The position numbers and the translations under genes were made by a program. Shown in pieces: positions 1 to 8,133 of a stretch of 9,665 bases of DNA (position 1 is its first letter; each line of letters opens with the position of its first letter). The stretch is from Acidobacteriota bacterium (GTDB lineage Bacteria; Acidobacteriota; UBA6911): the NCBI GenBank assembly GCA_017860075.1, contig JAFNAH010000090.1:1-9665 (forward strand). The letters are read 5' to 3'. Below the pieces are notes generated by a model. The model had not been told where the DNA came from. It worked only from the letters and a program-made list of their open reading frames with translations, and did not search any database.

Positions 1-2163
1 CTGGCAGCGGGTCTCGCACTTCCGCCGTTCGCAGCGGCAGGCCGGAATTCGAGCTACGCGCGGGAGTACCCCGACATGTTGCTTGCCTCCCTGGCGCAGC
101 GACTGAACGCGCTCGCTGCCGGGTGGGACGCGGAACGTATCTTCATTCGAACGCCTGCCGATATCGAGGAGCGCAACCGGTTCGTTCGAGGCAAGTTCCT
201 CGAGATGGTCCACGGTCTCCCTCCCCGGACCCCGCTCAACCCGAAAGTGGTGCGCACCACGGAACTGAGCGGCTATCGCATCGAGAATGTGCTGTTCGAG
301 AGCCGCCCTGACTTCCTGGTCACGGGCAACCTGTACGTCCCTGCGGGTGGCGGCCCCTTTCCCGGGATCATCTCGCCTTGCGGGCACTACCAGTTGGCGC
401 GCATGCAGCCCGAGTACCAGGCTGTGTACCTGAACCTCGTGAAGAACGGCTTTGTCGTGCTCGCCTACGACCCGATCGGGCAAGGCGAGCGCCGACAGTA
501 TTGGAACCCGGCGGGAGCGGCGTCTGAGATTTCCGATCCCGTGTATGAGCATTCGATGCCTGGACAGGTCCTGCTCCTGATGGGGCAGGACCTGACCCAC
601 TACCGCATCTGGGACGGCATGCGCGCGATCGATTACCTGCTGACGAGGCCGGAGGTCGATGGGAGCAGGATCGGGTGCGCCGGCCACTCCGGCGGCGGCA
701 CGATGACGTTGTTCATCAGCGCGCTCGACGACCGTGTCCGGTGCGCCGTGATCAACGAGGGCGGGACCGGCCACCGATGGCCGGTCGAGATCCGCCCGGG
801 AGACCGGTTCGGCCCGTCCGACGTCGAGCAGAATCTGTTCCCGGCCGCGGCGCATGGGATTGATATCTGCGACCTGCACGTCGCGATCGCTCCGCGGCCG
901 CTCCTGGCGATGATCGAGGAATACTCGCCGCATTTTGAGGCCGCAGCTGCCCACATCCGGCTGCGCTATGACCAACTGGGCGCGCCGGACCGTTTCGCGA
1001 CCGTCGAGGCCGGCGATCCGCATGCCTATACCTTCAAGCTGCGGCTGGCGACCACCGATTGGTTCAGCCGGTGGTTCTATGGACGCCCGGGGCCGGCGCT
1101 CGAACCTGAATTCGAACTACAGAAGCCGACCACGCTCTATGCGACCCCGCACGGTTCCATCCGGGAGGCACGGCAGGGCCAGACGATCTTCTCCCTGATC
1201 GAGAAGCAGGCAGCCACGCTTCCCCCGGCCCGTGAAGTGCCGCGCAGTGCCGCCGAGCTGGCATCGTATCGCTCCCAGGTCGCGGGCCAGATCAGGACCC
1301 TGCTGAGGCTCGAGCGGCATGAGCCGCGACAGGCTCTCGCCGTGCGGCAGCTCGGGATTACGCCACGCAAAGGGTACCGTGTCGAAAAGATAGAATTCCT
1401 GTCCGAGCCCGGGATCTATGTTCCGGCCTGGGTGTTTCTGCCGGAGCGGCGAATTTCGGATCGGGTCATCCTGTTCGCTTCCGAGGCGGGCAAGGAAGGA
1501 GACGGGATGGAGTTCGGCAGCCTGGAAGGTCTTGCACGCGCAGGCCGCGTGGTGCTCGCGGTGGACGTCCGCGGCATTGGCGAGACCTCGCCGCCGCACT
1601 GTCAGGACCTGGACGGCAGCAGGTTCTCGCACCTTTTCAGCGTCGAGACCGCGGCGGCCTATATGGCGTGGTATATGGATCGATGCCTCCTGGGAATGAG
1701 GGTGTTTGACGTCCTGCGGAGCACCGATTATGCCCTGAGCAGGGATGATGCGGACCGGTCAGGTGTCGATGTGATCGGCAAAGGTGCCGGTGCCCTCTGG
1801 GTGCTTTACGCGGCTGCGCTCGACGGACACATCCGCACCGTCGTGGCCGAACGCGGGTTGATCTCCTATGCGAGCCTCACCCGGGTCGACCGGTACCTGC
1901 ACAGCGCCGGCGTTTTCGTTCGTGACGTTCTTACATCGTTCGACCTGCCTCAGGTGGCCGCGGCAGTGGCAGAAAGGCCGCTGGCCCTTCTTTCCCCGGT
2001 CGGCCCGATGAAGGAAGTCGACGTTTCGACGGCGCAGCGTGAGTACGAGTTCACGCGGCAGGTATACGATCGCGCGGGGGTCGCAGATCGGTTCGTAGTC
2101 GCCGGCACGGACGGTGAGCCTGCCACTGCGGACGAGTATCTCCGCCTGCTGGGGGGAAGATGA
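1..2163 (+). CDS. Secreted tandem alpha/beta-hydrolase, acetyl xylan esterase-like (5' partial)
   Basis: Probable carboxyl-ester hydrolase that removes acyl groups from polysaccharide outside the cytoplasm. The frame is open from base 1, and the 25 codons before the first ATG (76) read like the end of a signal peptide (LAAGLALPPFAAA), so the true start probably lies upstream. An SD-like GGGAG at 62-66 leaves ATG 76 as a weaker option. Counting from ATG 76, domain 1 (about 1-345) has a strand ending VLAYDPIGQGE, the nucleophile elbow G-H-S205-G-G (682-696) and a candidate catalytic His316 in DPHAY. Domain 2 (about 400-695) repeats the fold (VLAVDVRGIGE), but its elbow reads G-K-G570-A-G and the His position reads DGE, so it looks inactive. 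The stop overlaps the next gene's start. The fold and esterase class are fairly sure; the substrate is inferred from the family and neighbours. Confidence 0.8.
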   Translation: MAAGLALPPFAAAGRNSSYAREYPDMLLASLAQRLNALAAGWDAERIFIRTPADIEERNRFVRGKFLEMVHGLPPRTPLNPKVVRTTELSGYRIENVLFESRPDFLVTGNLYVPAGGGPFPGIISPCGHYQLARMQPEYQAVYLNLVKNGFVVLAYDPIGQGERRQYWNPAGAASEISDPVYEHSMPGQVLLLMGQDLTHYRIWDGMRAIDYLLTRPEVDGSRIGCAGHSGGGTMTLFISALDDRVRCAVINEGGTGHRWPVEIRPGDRFGPSDVEQNLFPAAAHGIDICDLHVAIAPRPLLAMIEEYSPHFEAAAAHIRLRYDQLGAPDRFATVEAGDPHAYTFKLRLATTDWFSRWFYGRPGPALEPEFELQKPTTLYATPHGSIREARQGQTIFSLIEKQAATLPPAREVPRSAAELASYRSQVAGQIRTLLRLERHEPRQALAVRQLGITPRKGYRVEKIEFLSEPGIYVPAWVFLPERRISDRVILFASEAGKEGDGMEFGSLEGLARAGRVVLAVDVRGIGETSPPHCQDLDGSRFSHLFSVETAAAYMAWYMDRCLLGMRVFDVLRSTDYALSRDDADRSGVDVIGKGAGALWVLYAAALDGHIRTVVAERGLISYASLTRVDRYLHSAGVFVRDVLTSFDLPQVAAAVAERPLALLSPVGPMKEVDVSTAQREYEFTRQVYDRAGVADRFVVAGTDGEPATADEYLRLLGGR
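2151..2156 (+). promoter_or_regulatory. Ribosome binding site for the TIM-barrel gene
   Basis: A run of six G (GGGGGG, followed by AAGA) sits at the end of the esterase gene. It lies 3 nt from ATG 2160 and 6 nt from ATG 2163. The spacing favours ATG 2163 as the start actually used, although 2160 overlaps the upstream stop as ATGA. Confidence 0.5.
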
Positions 2164-3503
2164 TGAAGATGCATACGCTGATCCTGGTGGCTGCTTTTGC
2201 GGCGGGCGCGAGCGCGCAGGATGTGCCGCGGGCGAAGTGGATCGAGAACGGGCTCATCGATGCGGGCGGTACGCACGAGCCGACGATATTCGTCATCCGG
2301 CGCGGCGGCGAACGGCTCGATGCACGCGAGCAGAACGACCTCGCGGAGAGCGAGGGGACTCTGCGCAGGCTGAAGGAGCAGGGTATCGAGGTCTTCCACA
2401 CCCATCTGTACAAGGGCTTCGGCATGGCCGCCGAGATGCCGGGGATGGAACAGACCAAACGCACGGCGGAGATCGCCCACCGGCTCGGCCTCAAGGTCGA
2501 CACCTACATCCAGTGGAATACCATGATGTATGAAACCTTCTTCGCCGAGGAACCGCGCGCCCGCGACTGGATCCAGCGCGACGCGGGCGGGCTGCCGATC
2601 CTGCTCACCTATGGGTATCAGCAGTCCTACCGGTACCGTCCGTGTTTCGCCAACCAGGAGTATCTCGATTATCTCAAGAAGATCGTGCGCTACGCGGTCG
2701 AAGAGGTCAGAACCGACTTCATTCACTTCGACAACTTCGACCTCAACCCCGAGCCGGATTCGTGCCACGACCAGGCGTGCACGCGCGGATTCCGGGCATA
2801 TTTGAAGCAGAAGTACACGCCGGCGCAGCGAGAGGAACGCTTCGGGTTCGCGAACGTCGACTACGTCAACCCGCCGCAGTGGAACGAGCCGAACCCGCCA
2901 TCGCGGATGCAGATTATCTTCGATCCCGCCATCCAGGAGTGGATCGATTACCGTTGCCAGTTGATGTCCGACGCGCTGCGCCAGATGGCGTCATTCGCCA
3001 AGTCGCTGAATCCCGAGGTTGTGATCGAAATCAACCCCCACGGCATCACCGGCGGAAACCGGGCATGGGAAGCGGCAATAGATCATTCGCGCCTGCTCAA
3101 GTACACTCAGGCCTTCTGGACGGAGGAATCGATCGATCCCGGCTTCAGCGCCGACGGCCGACTGCTCTCGCACATACGCAGCTACAAACTGGCGCGAACA
3201 TACAAAAATGTGCTGATGACCTACATTTCGGAAAACCCGATCGCGATGGCTGAAGGCCTGGCGTTCAATCAGACTATCGGCTTCGCCGGCTCCGACCCGC
3301 TGCGCCCGCAGATGCTGCGCTACGTCGATTTCTACCGGAAGAACCGTGAACTTTTCACCGGCACACAGGATGTGGCCAACGTCGCGGTGCTGCGCTCCTA
3401 TCCGTCGATAACCTACAACCAGCGGAACGTCCAGCTCGCCACGGTCCTGGTGGAGCAGGCACTGGATCCAGGGACGGATACCTTTCGACCTGATCTTCGA
3501 TGA
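2160..3503 (+). CDS. Secreted TIM-barrel glycosidase-like protein, N-terminal part of a frameshifted gene
   Basis: Putative glycoside-hydrolase-like protein. Signal peptide at residues 1-20 (hydrophobic LILVAAFAAG, cleavage near ASA|QD). The rest reads as a (beta/alpha)8 barrel: a strand ending VFHTH (78-82), DTYIQWN (114-120), FIHFDNFD (187-194) with candidate acidic residues D191 and D194, VIEINPHG (288-295), and AFWTEES (318-324) with E322/E323 near a strand end. This layout resembles GH42-related or 'hypothetical glycosyl hydrolase' families, but no catalytic pair can be assigned with certainty. The last 12 residues, after L435, are out of frame: the true continuation lies in another frame (3466-4212), giving a 683-residue repaired protein. 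The start overlaps the esterase stop (ATGA), so coupled translation is likely; ATG 2163 has the better SD spacing. Confidence 0.72.
   Translation: MMKMHTLILVAAFAAGASAQDVPRAKWIENGLIDAGGTHEPTIFVIRRGGERLDAREQNDLAESEGTLRRLKEQGIEVFHTHLYKGFGMAAEMPGMEQTKRTAEIAHRLGLKVDTYIQWNTMMYETFFAEEPRARDWIQRDAGGLPILLTYGYQQSYRYRPCFANQEYLDYLKKIVRYAVEEVRTDFIHFDNFDLNPEPDSCHDQACTRGFRAYLKQKYTPAQREERFGFANVDYVNPPQWNEPNPPSRMQIIFDPAIQEWIDYRCQLMSDALRQMASFAKSLNPEVVIEINPHGITGGNRAWEAAIDHSRLLKYTQAFWTEESIDPGFSADGRLLSHIRSYKLARTYKNVLMTYISENPIAMAEGLAFNQTIGFAGSDPLRPQMLRYVDFYRKNRELFTGTQDVANVAVLRSYPSITYNQRNVQLATVLVEQALDPGTDTFRPDLR
3464..3465 (+). other. Frameshift site: one extra G splits the TIM-barrel gene
   Basis: Upstream of this point the reading frame encodes VEQAL and then runs into a 12-residue tail and a stop at 3501-3503. 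Removing one G of the GG at 3464-3465 gives VEQAL-IQGRIPFDLIFDEHL, which flows straight into the downstream frame ending at 4212. The join matches the expected strand order of a GH42-type trimerisation domain. The context is only GG, not a long homopolymer and not an evident slippery site, so a genuine mutation and a sequencing or assembly error are both possible. Confidence 0.75.
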
Positions 3504-4212
3504 GCATCTCGAGAATCTCTCCAGGTACAAGGTGCTGGTGCTGCCTGAGACAGAGTGCCTCAGTGATGCGCAGCTCGCATCGATCCGGAAATTCGTCGCG
3601 ACCGGCGGCGGGCTGGTAGCCACGGGGCAGGCGGGTCGCTACGACCAGTGGCGCAGGCTGCGGGTCTTGCCGGGCCTGCAGGGATTGATCGATGCGCAGC
3701 CGCCGGCGAGAGACTACGAAGAAGAAGTGGCGACCGTCGAGGTCGGTGGCGCGCCCGTGCGTAAGGAATATGAGAAAGGCCGCGTCGTTTATTTACCGGC
3801 GGTGCGATTCGACGGGCGGCTCCCGGAATTCGGCAAGTACTTCCCGGTCGATCCCCGCCTCTGGAAGCTGCCGAAGAATGCGCAGGACGTCACGGACGGC
3901 GTGCGCTGGGCGGCCCGGGATGATATCCCGGTCGACGTGAGCGGGCCGGCATATCTGATCGCAAACGCAGTCGAGCAGGCGGAAAGACGACGAATGACTG
4001 TGCACCTCGTGAACTACAATGCCGGAGCAACGCCCGCGCTGGATCCTGTCGAAGTCAGATACAGTGTTCCGGCCGGGCAGAGCGTCAGGGGGATCCGTGT
4101 GATCTCGCCGGATGCAGACGGGCTCCAGGCGATCGGCATGAAGACGGACGGATCGCGAATCAGTTTCCGCGTTCCTGTAAAGACCTATTCTTTGGCGGTG
4201 ATCGAGTGGTGA
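3466..4212 (+). pseudogene. C-terminal part of the frameshifted glycosidase-like gene (GH42-type trimerisation domain)
   Basis: 248 codons in the frame shifted from the upstream fragment, with no initiation signal at the junction. The first codons read IQGRIPFDLIFDEHL, followed by YKVLVLPETECLSDAQLASI and then FVATGGGLVATGQAG. This is the class-I-glutaminase-like fold of the beta-galactosidase trimerisation domain (Glyco_hydro_42M type): a buried strand ending at a Pro, a helix, then a glycine-rich turn. The last 70 or so residues (MTVHLVNYN ... KTYSLAVIEW) look like the small C-terminal beta-sandwich often found after such domains. A GTG at 3532 could in theory start a shorter protein, but it would cut the first strand of the domain and has no good SD. 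It is most simply the other half of the gene starting at 2160. The stop overlaps the following propeller gene. Confidence 0.68.
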
Positions 4213-5477
4213 ACCGGATATCGCGTTTAATCATGATTCTGATGCTGACTGCGACTGCGGGGATGCCCGCGTCGCAGGCCGTCCGGGTGGAGCACCGGGT
4301 GTTTCCCGGCCTGCACGAGATGGACGGCAACTGGGCGGCGCTCTATGCTGCGAGCGACGGGAAGGTCTACGCCGGGCTTGCCTATCACGGCGGAGACGGG
4401 CACCTGGTCTACTACGATGCGAAGGCCGACAGTATGCACGACGTCGGAAACCTGACTGAGTTGTGCGGCGAATCACAGGTCAGGCGCGGCCCGCAATCGA
4501 AGATCCACGCGAAGTTCGGCGAAGGGAAGGACGGACGGGTCTATTTCGGCACGCACGCCGGTTTCTGGTGGAACTATGCGCGGTTCGCCACCAAGGAGGG
4601 ATACCCTGGCGCGCATTGGATGGCATTCGACCCGAAGACAGGTCGTGTCGAGGATTTCGGGCTGGGCGCCAGGAACGAAGGCATCAACACGGGCGCATAC
4701 GACCCTCTTTTCAATCGCATCTATGGCCTTACTCACCCGCGCGGGCACTTTGTGTATTTCGACGTGGCCACGCGGCGGTCCATCGACAAAGGGCGCGTGA
4801 ACAATTTCGAGTCGATCTGCCGCACGCTCGGGATCGACGACGAGGGAAACGTCTACGGAAGTTTCGGCCAGGGGGAGGTGTTCCGTTACAATCCCCGCAC
4901 GGATGATATCGAGGAACTCCCGGTGCGGCTCCCGATTCGGGCCAAAGGGATTTCCCTCGGACGGGACTACCTGAAATCCGAGACTGCCTGGCGCACCGTG
5001 GTGTGGGACCGGCAGACGCGCCAGTTCTATGGTGTCGAGGAGAGCGCCACAATCCTCTTTTCCTTCAACCCCCGCACCAACGAGGTGCGCCGTCTCGGCC
5101 AATTGTCGATACCTTCGCTCGACGAGAGCCGGGATATCCCCTACGCCACTTTGAGCCTCGCGCTTGGCCGCGATCGGAAGCTCTACTACGGTGCCGCCGG
5201 CCGGGAGTTCGACTACAGCGGCAGCGCAGGTGCAGCGACGTCGCACCTGATCACCTGGGACCTCGATTCCGGGCGCAGAGAGGACCTGGGCGAGATGCTG
5301 CTGGCGGACGGCCGCCGCGTACTCGGCACCAACGCTGCCGAGACCGGCTCGGACGGGACGATCTACCTTGTCGGTGCGATCGAGGTGCGGCCCGAGGCAG
5401 GGAAACCGATAGAGGCCGCCGGGAAGGTCGGTGACGTCTATTACCGTCTTGCGCTGCTCATCTATCGACCACGGTGA
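4206..5477 (+). CDS. Secreted beta-propeller protein A, unknown activity
   Basis: A 423-residue exported protein, signal peptide about 1-25 (LIMILMLTATAGMPASQA). The mature part is a chain of propeller-blade strands of the form (K/R/N)xYxG...F.Y(D/N)P.T...LG: KVYAGLAYHGG (53-63), RVYFGTHAG (111-119), RIYGLTHPRGHFVYFD (171-186), NVYGSFGQGEVFRYNP (215-230), QFYGVEE (273-279), KLYYGAAG (325-332), TIYLVG. About six or seven blades fit. Histidines 101, 117, 137, 177 and 181 fall in loops of the first half; propeller lyases (such as PL22/PL24/PL25) also use His and Tyr in such a pocket, but an equivalence is only a guess. No ATG lies at the 5' end: GTG 4206 or GTG 4209 (overlapping TGA 4210-4212) starts it, which suggests reinitiation after the upstream gene. 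It is a paralogue of the next gene. Substrate binding, a lyase or a glycosidase remain open. Confidence 0.78.
   Translation: MVNRISRLIMILMLTATAGMPASQAVRVEHRVFPGLHEMDGNWAALYAASDGKVYAGLAYHGGDGHLVYYDAKADSMHDVGNLTELCGESQVRRGPQSKIHAKFGEGKDGRVYFGTHAGFWWNYARFATKEGYPGAHWMAFDPKTGRVEDFGLGARNEGINTGAYDPLFNRIYGLTHPRGHFVYFDVATRRSIDKGRVNNFESICRTLGIDDEGNVYGSFGQGEVFRYNPRTDDIEELPVRLPIRAKGISLGRDYLKSETAWRTVVWDRQTRQFYGVEESATILFSFNPRTNEVRRLGQLSIPSLDESRDIPYATLSLALGRDRKLYYGAAGREFDYSGSAGAATSHLITWDLDSGRREDLGEMLLADGRRVLGTNAAETGSDGTIYLVGAIEVRPEAGKPIEAAGKVGDVYYRLALLIYRPR
5473..5477 (+). promoter_or_regulatory. Ribosome binding site fixing the start of propeller B at 5482
   Basis: GGTGA lies 4 nt before ATG 5482 and contains the TGA stop of propeller A. 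This supports ATG 5482 over the upstream in-frame ATG at 5431, which would place 17 residues without signal-peptide character ahead of the obvious signal sequence. Confidence 0.6.
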
Positions 5478-5481
5478 AATC

Positions 5482-6651
5482 ATGCTGAAGCGGCAGGTGA
5501 ACTACTGGTGGCTGGGACTTCTTCTGGTCTTGTACTCTCAGCCGGCCTCAGCACAGCGGGAAGCCGGCTACGATCACTCGGTGGTGAAGCAGGTGCGGAT
5601 CGACCTGCGCGACCTGGGATACCCTCCGCTGGATGAAATCCCCGCAGATGAAAGCGCCATCCGGGCTTTATCGGTAGCGCCCGACGGCAGGCTGTACGGA
5701 GCCACCAGTGGAAAACGCAGCCATTTGTTCATGCTCGACCCGGTGCACGGGTATGTTCTGCCTCTTGGATTCCTGGAGGGGGTTTCAGCAGTTGAAGGGT
5801 CACTCGTGATCTCACGCGCCGGCGATGTCTTTATCGGAACCGTGCCGGGCGGGCATCTGTTGAAGTATGCTCAGCCGAGCCCGGGGCCGGAGAGCGTACC
5901 GCAGGTGCGGAAGCCCGTGACTGTTGTCGACCTGGGGACACCTGTCGAGGGCGAGAGCATCTCGGCGCTCGCTATCGATCGCGCTCAGGACAGGATCTAC
6001 GGGTTGACGAAACCAGGCGGTCGTTTCTTCAGCTACGGGATAGAGAGCGGACGCTTCATCGTCCACGGGGAAGTTGCCGAACACGATCTGCCGGGCGAGA
6101 AGTTCGAAAAGCAGAAGAACATCGGCCGGGCAATTGCGATCGATGGCGACGGAAACGCCTATACTTCAGGCGAAGGAGGCTGCCTGTATCAGTTTTCGCC
6201 TTCCGCCGGGGTACTGCGGAGACTGGACATCACGGTGCCGGCACTGCCGGGCAGGGAACCGTACAACCGCGTCGATGCATGGGTATCAGGGGGTGACGGG
6301 GCGATGCTCTATGGTGGTACTTCCGACGGGTACCTGTTCCAGTTCGATGCCGCGAGACTTCGGGTTCGGAATCTGGGCAAGCCGCTCAACCGCTACCGTG
6401 TTCGTGCGCTGGTGCTGGCGCGGAACGGGAAGCTCTACGGCATCGGCGGCGATGATGACGAAATGGCACAACTGTTCAGCTATGACCCGTCAGGCGGCAT
6501 CTACGAGCTGCTGGGCATGATTGATGTGAATCGTCGTCCCTATTATTCCTGGCAGGCTTATGTTATCGATAGTGCCGCGGTCGGAAATGACGGTACGGTG
6601 TACCTCGGACAAAGCGAACGCATCTCCAAGCTCTACCTCTATCATCCGTAA
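5482..6651 (+). CDS. Secreted beta-propeller protein B, paralogue of the upstream propeller
   Basis: A 389-residue exported protein from ATG 5482. Signal peptide MLKR-(Q)VNYWWLGLLLVLYS with cleavage near PASA|QR (24/25). The remainder is blade after blade of a YGxTxGxLFxxDP pattern: RLYGATSGKRSHLFMLDP (70-87), DVFIGTVPGGHLLKY (115-129), RIYGLTKPGGRFFSYG (171-186), NAYTSGEGGCLYQFSP (225-240), MLYGGTSDGYLFQFD (275-289), KLYGIGGDDDEMAQLFSYDP (317-336), TVYLGQSERISKLYLY. Seven such motifs suggest a seven-bladed propeller. The segment RIYGLTKPGGRFFSY is close to RIYGLTHPRGHFVYF of the preceding gene, so the two are tandem paralogues that have diverged; B lacks the cluster of early-loop histidines seen in A. 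Likely periplasmic or secreted. Last gene of the compact operon (4-nt gap to the previous stop). A sugar-binding or lyase-like role is inferred only from context. Confidence 0.8.
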   Translation: MLKRQVNYWWLGLLLVLYSQPASAQREAGYDHSVVKQVRIDLRDLGYPPLDEIPADESAIRALSVAPDGRLYGATSGKRSHLFMLDPVHGYVLPLGFLEGVSAVEGSLVISRAGDVFIGTVPGGHLLKYAQPSPGPESVPQVRKPVTVVDLGTPVEGESISALAIDRAQDRIYGLTKPGGRFFSYGIESGRFIVHGEVAEHDLPGEKFEKQKNIGRAIAIDGDGNAYTSGEGGCLYQFSPSAGVLRRLDITVPALPGREPYNRVDAWVSGGDGAMLYGGTSDGYLFQFDAARLRVRNLGKPLNRYRVRALVLARNGKLYGIGGDDDEMAQLFSYDPSGGIYELLGMIDVNRRPYYSWQAYVIDSAAVGNDGTVYLGQSERISKLYLYHP

Positions 6652-6730
6652 TGGGGGACGGACCACGATAAATATTTGATAAGATTTGTTTTATGTCAGT
6701 TTTGCCGGTGGTTTTAGGGGCTTAGAGCAA

Positions 6731-6749
6731 GATTTTGACCCCGAAAATC
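6731..6749 (+). repeat. Small inverted repeat in the oxidoreductase leader
   Basis: GATTTT (6731-6736) is perfectly complementary to AAAATC (6744-6749) around a 7-nt loop GACCCCG. It lies about 40 nt before the start codon and might be an operator or a weak RNA hairpin. There is no T-tract after it, so it is not a standard terminator. It could be chance in AT-rich DNA. Confidence 0.3.
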
Positions 6750-6781
6750 TATTCTTAGGTGCATGGAAGCTCAGATTCAAG

Positions 6782-6787
6782 AGGTGA
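6782..6787 (+). promoter_or_regulatory. Strong Shine-Dalgarno site for the Gfo/Idh/MocA gene
   Basis: AGGTGA (inside AAGAGGTGAAAT) lies just ahead of ATG 6791 with 3 nt between. It is the best-matching ribosome binding site in the window and fixes the start that gives an intact twin-arginine signal. Confidence 0.7.
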
Positions 6788-6790
6788 AAT

Positions 6791-8116
6791 ATGAAGGGTA
6801 ACCATGGTGTCAATCGCAGGGATTTCGTGAAAGCTGCAGTGGGCGCCGGATTCGCGATGGGAGCAATGTCGGGCGCGCGCCCGGCGCAGGCTCGCATCCC
6901 GGGCGCCAACGACCGCATCAATCTGGGAGTCATCGGCGTCGGAGGACGCGGCTATTATCTGGCAGGTGTTTTCTCCGGCCTGGCTGAAAAATCGAACGTG
7001 CAAGTCGGCGTCGTGAGCGATGTTTACCGGAAGCGCACCAACGCTGCCGCCGAACGATACAAGTGCAAGGGGATCGGGGACTATCGCGAGATCATCGCCG
7101 ACAAGAGCATCGACGCCGTAGTCATTGCCACGCCCGACCACTGGCATGCCCCGATGGCCATCGAGGCGATGAACGCCGGCAAAGACGTTTACCTGGAGAA
7201 GCCGATGACCCGCACGGTCAAAGAAGCCAGGCAGGTCTATGAGTGTTCCGTGAGAACTAAGAGAGTACTCCAGATCGGCTCACAGACGACTTCCGCCGAT
7301 CAGTGGTGGAAGGCGCGCAAGGCCATCCAGGACGGCATGATCGGCAAGATGATCATGAGCCAGGGCTCTTACCATCGCAACTGGAACGGCAGGCGGCAGC
7401 CGCCCGGCGAATGGAACTGGCCCATCGATCCCGACGCGGGCCCTCAGGGTCAGGGCGAAAACTTCATCGATTGGAAGATGTGGCTCGGCAACTCTCCTGC
7501 GCGCCCATGGAATGCCGACCGTTTCTTCCGATTCCGGAAGTACTGGGACTACTCGGGCGGAATCGCCACGGATCTCTTCTACCACGTTATGGCACCCCTT
7601 AACCTGGTGTGGGGCGGCGGTGAATTCCCGTACCGTGTGGGGGGGACCGGCGGAATCTACGTGTTCAAGGACGAGCGGGAGGTGCCTGATACGTTCATGC
7701 TCGTCGCCGACTACCCGAGCGGACACAGCGTTGTGCTCAGCTCCTCCATGGCCAACAGCCGTCACATCCCTGGCCTGATCCGCGGCTATGAAGGAACCAT
7801 CGTGATGGTCGATCATGGGCAGTTCGAGGAGGAGACCGACCACATCACTGTCTCATCCGAAAGACACAACCGGGAGGCCTTCACAAAGAAATACGGCGCG
7901 CAGGAAGTGCAAATCAAGGTCGAACCGCGGCAGTCCCACTGGGAGAACTTCATCCAGTGCATGCGAACGCGGGAAGAGCCGGTTCTCGGAGGCCTGCCCG
8001 CCTACAAGGCCATGGTCCCGATCGCCATGTCGGTCGAGTCTTACCGCTCCGGGCAGATGCTTTACTTCGATGAACAAAAACAGAAGGTCGTCACCAAGCC
8101 TCCGAAGAAGGCTTGA
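6791..8116 (+). CDS. Tat-exported Gfo/Idh/MocA family oxidoreductase
   Basis: A 441-residue NAD(P)-dependent sugar dehydrogenase-like protein. It begins with a twin-arginine signal: N-R9-R10-D-F-V-K followed by [15 protein letters not shown] and a likely cleavage after PAQA (residue 34), so it would fold with its cofactor in the cytoplasm and be exported. The Rossmann fold starts at [12 protein letters not shown] (43-54). ATPDHWH (113-119) and the family hallmark E136-K-P follow. The C-terminal domain has D253-Y-S-G-G-I-A-T-D261-L-F-Y-H265, the usual place of the catalytic Asp/His of this family. Length is normal for the exported subgroup. Such proteins include GH109 NAD-dependent glycosidases and periplasmic 3-keto-glycoside-forming dehydrogenases; which applies cannot be told here. 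It has its own leader and SD. The family and export route are secure; the substrate is unknown. Confidence 0.92.
   Translation: MKGNHGVNRRDFVKAAVGAGFAMGAMSGARPAQARIPGANDRINLGVIGVGGRGYYLAGVFSGLAEKSNVQVGVVSDVYRKRTNAAAERYKCKGIGDYREIIADKSIDAVVIATPDHWHAPMAIEAMNAGKDVYLEKPMTRTVKEARQVYECSVRTKRVLQIGSQTTSADQWWKARKAIQDGMIGKMIMSQGSYHRNWNGRRQPPGEWNWPIDPDAGPQGQGENFIDWKMWLGNSPARPWNADRFFRFRKYWDYSGGIATDLFYHVMAPLNLVWGGGEFPYRVGGTGGIYVFKDEREVPDTFMLVADYPSGHSVVLSSSMANSRHIPGLIRGYEGTIVMVDHGQFEEETDHITVSSERHNREAFTKKYGAQEVQIKVEPRQSHWENFIQCMRTREEPVLGGLPAYKAMVPIAMSVESYRSGQMLYFDEQKQKVVTKPPKKA
8096..8114 (+). repeat. Hairpin over the end of the oxidoreductase gene
   Basis: AAGCCT (8096-8101) pairs perfectly with AGGCTT (8109-8114) around a 7-nt loop, ending at the TGA stop. 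With no following T-run it is a poor intrinsic terminator by itself; it may help transcript stability or be chance. Confidence 0.3.
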
Positions 8117-8133
8117 GAGTATCGTCCTGCTCA

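Larger units (their letters stand above)
6652..6790 (+). promoter_or_regulatory. AT-rich intergenic leader, probable promoter region for the oxidoreductase gene
   Basis: A 139-nt gap, visibly richer in A and T (6667-6760) than its GC-rich surroundings and the first real break after a chain of overlapping genes. It probably contains the promoter of the next gene. TTGATA (from about 6676) and TTGACC (from about 6735) are -35-like, but neither has a convincing -10 at normal spacing, so no exact promoter is claimed. A small hairpin (6731-6749) lies inside. No clear T-tailed terminator is visible for the upstream operon. Confidence 0.4.

Noticed and set aside
1950..2768. Minus-strand frame of 272 codons
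   Set aside because: It crosses the junction of two supported plus-strand genes and has no family-like motifs.
5431..5481. Upstream ATG 5431 as the start of propeller B
   Set aside because: It would add 17 residues before an obvious signal peptide and overlap the previous gene by 47 nt, while ATG 5482 has its own GGTGA site.
4473..5483. Long minus-strand open frame (336 codons)
   Set aside because: It lies antisense to propeller A, which has a signal peptide and blade motifs; the frame shows no recognisable domain and is a high-GC shadow.
6652..6790. Exact sigma-70 promoter boxes
   Set aside because: TTGATA and TTGACC occur, but no -10 box fits at 16-18 nt spacing.
8096..8114. Rho-independent terminator of the oxidoreductase gene
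   Set aside because: The stem is only 6 bp with no T-tract after it; kept only as an inverted repeat.
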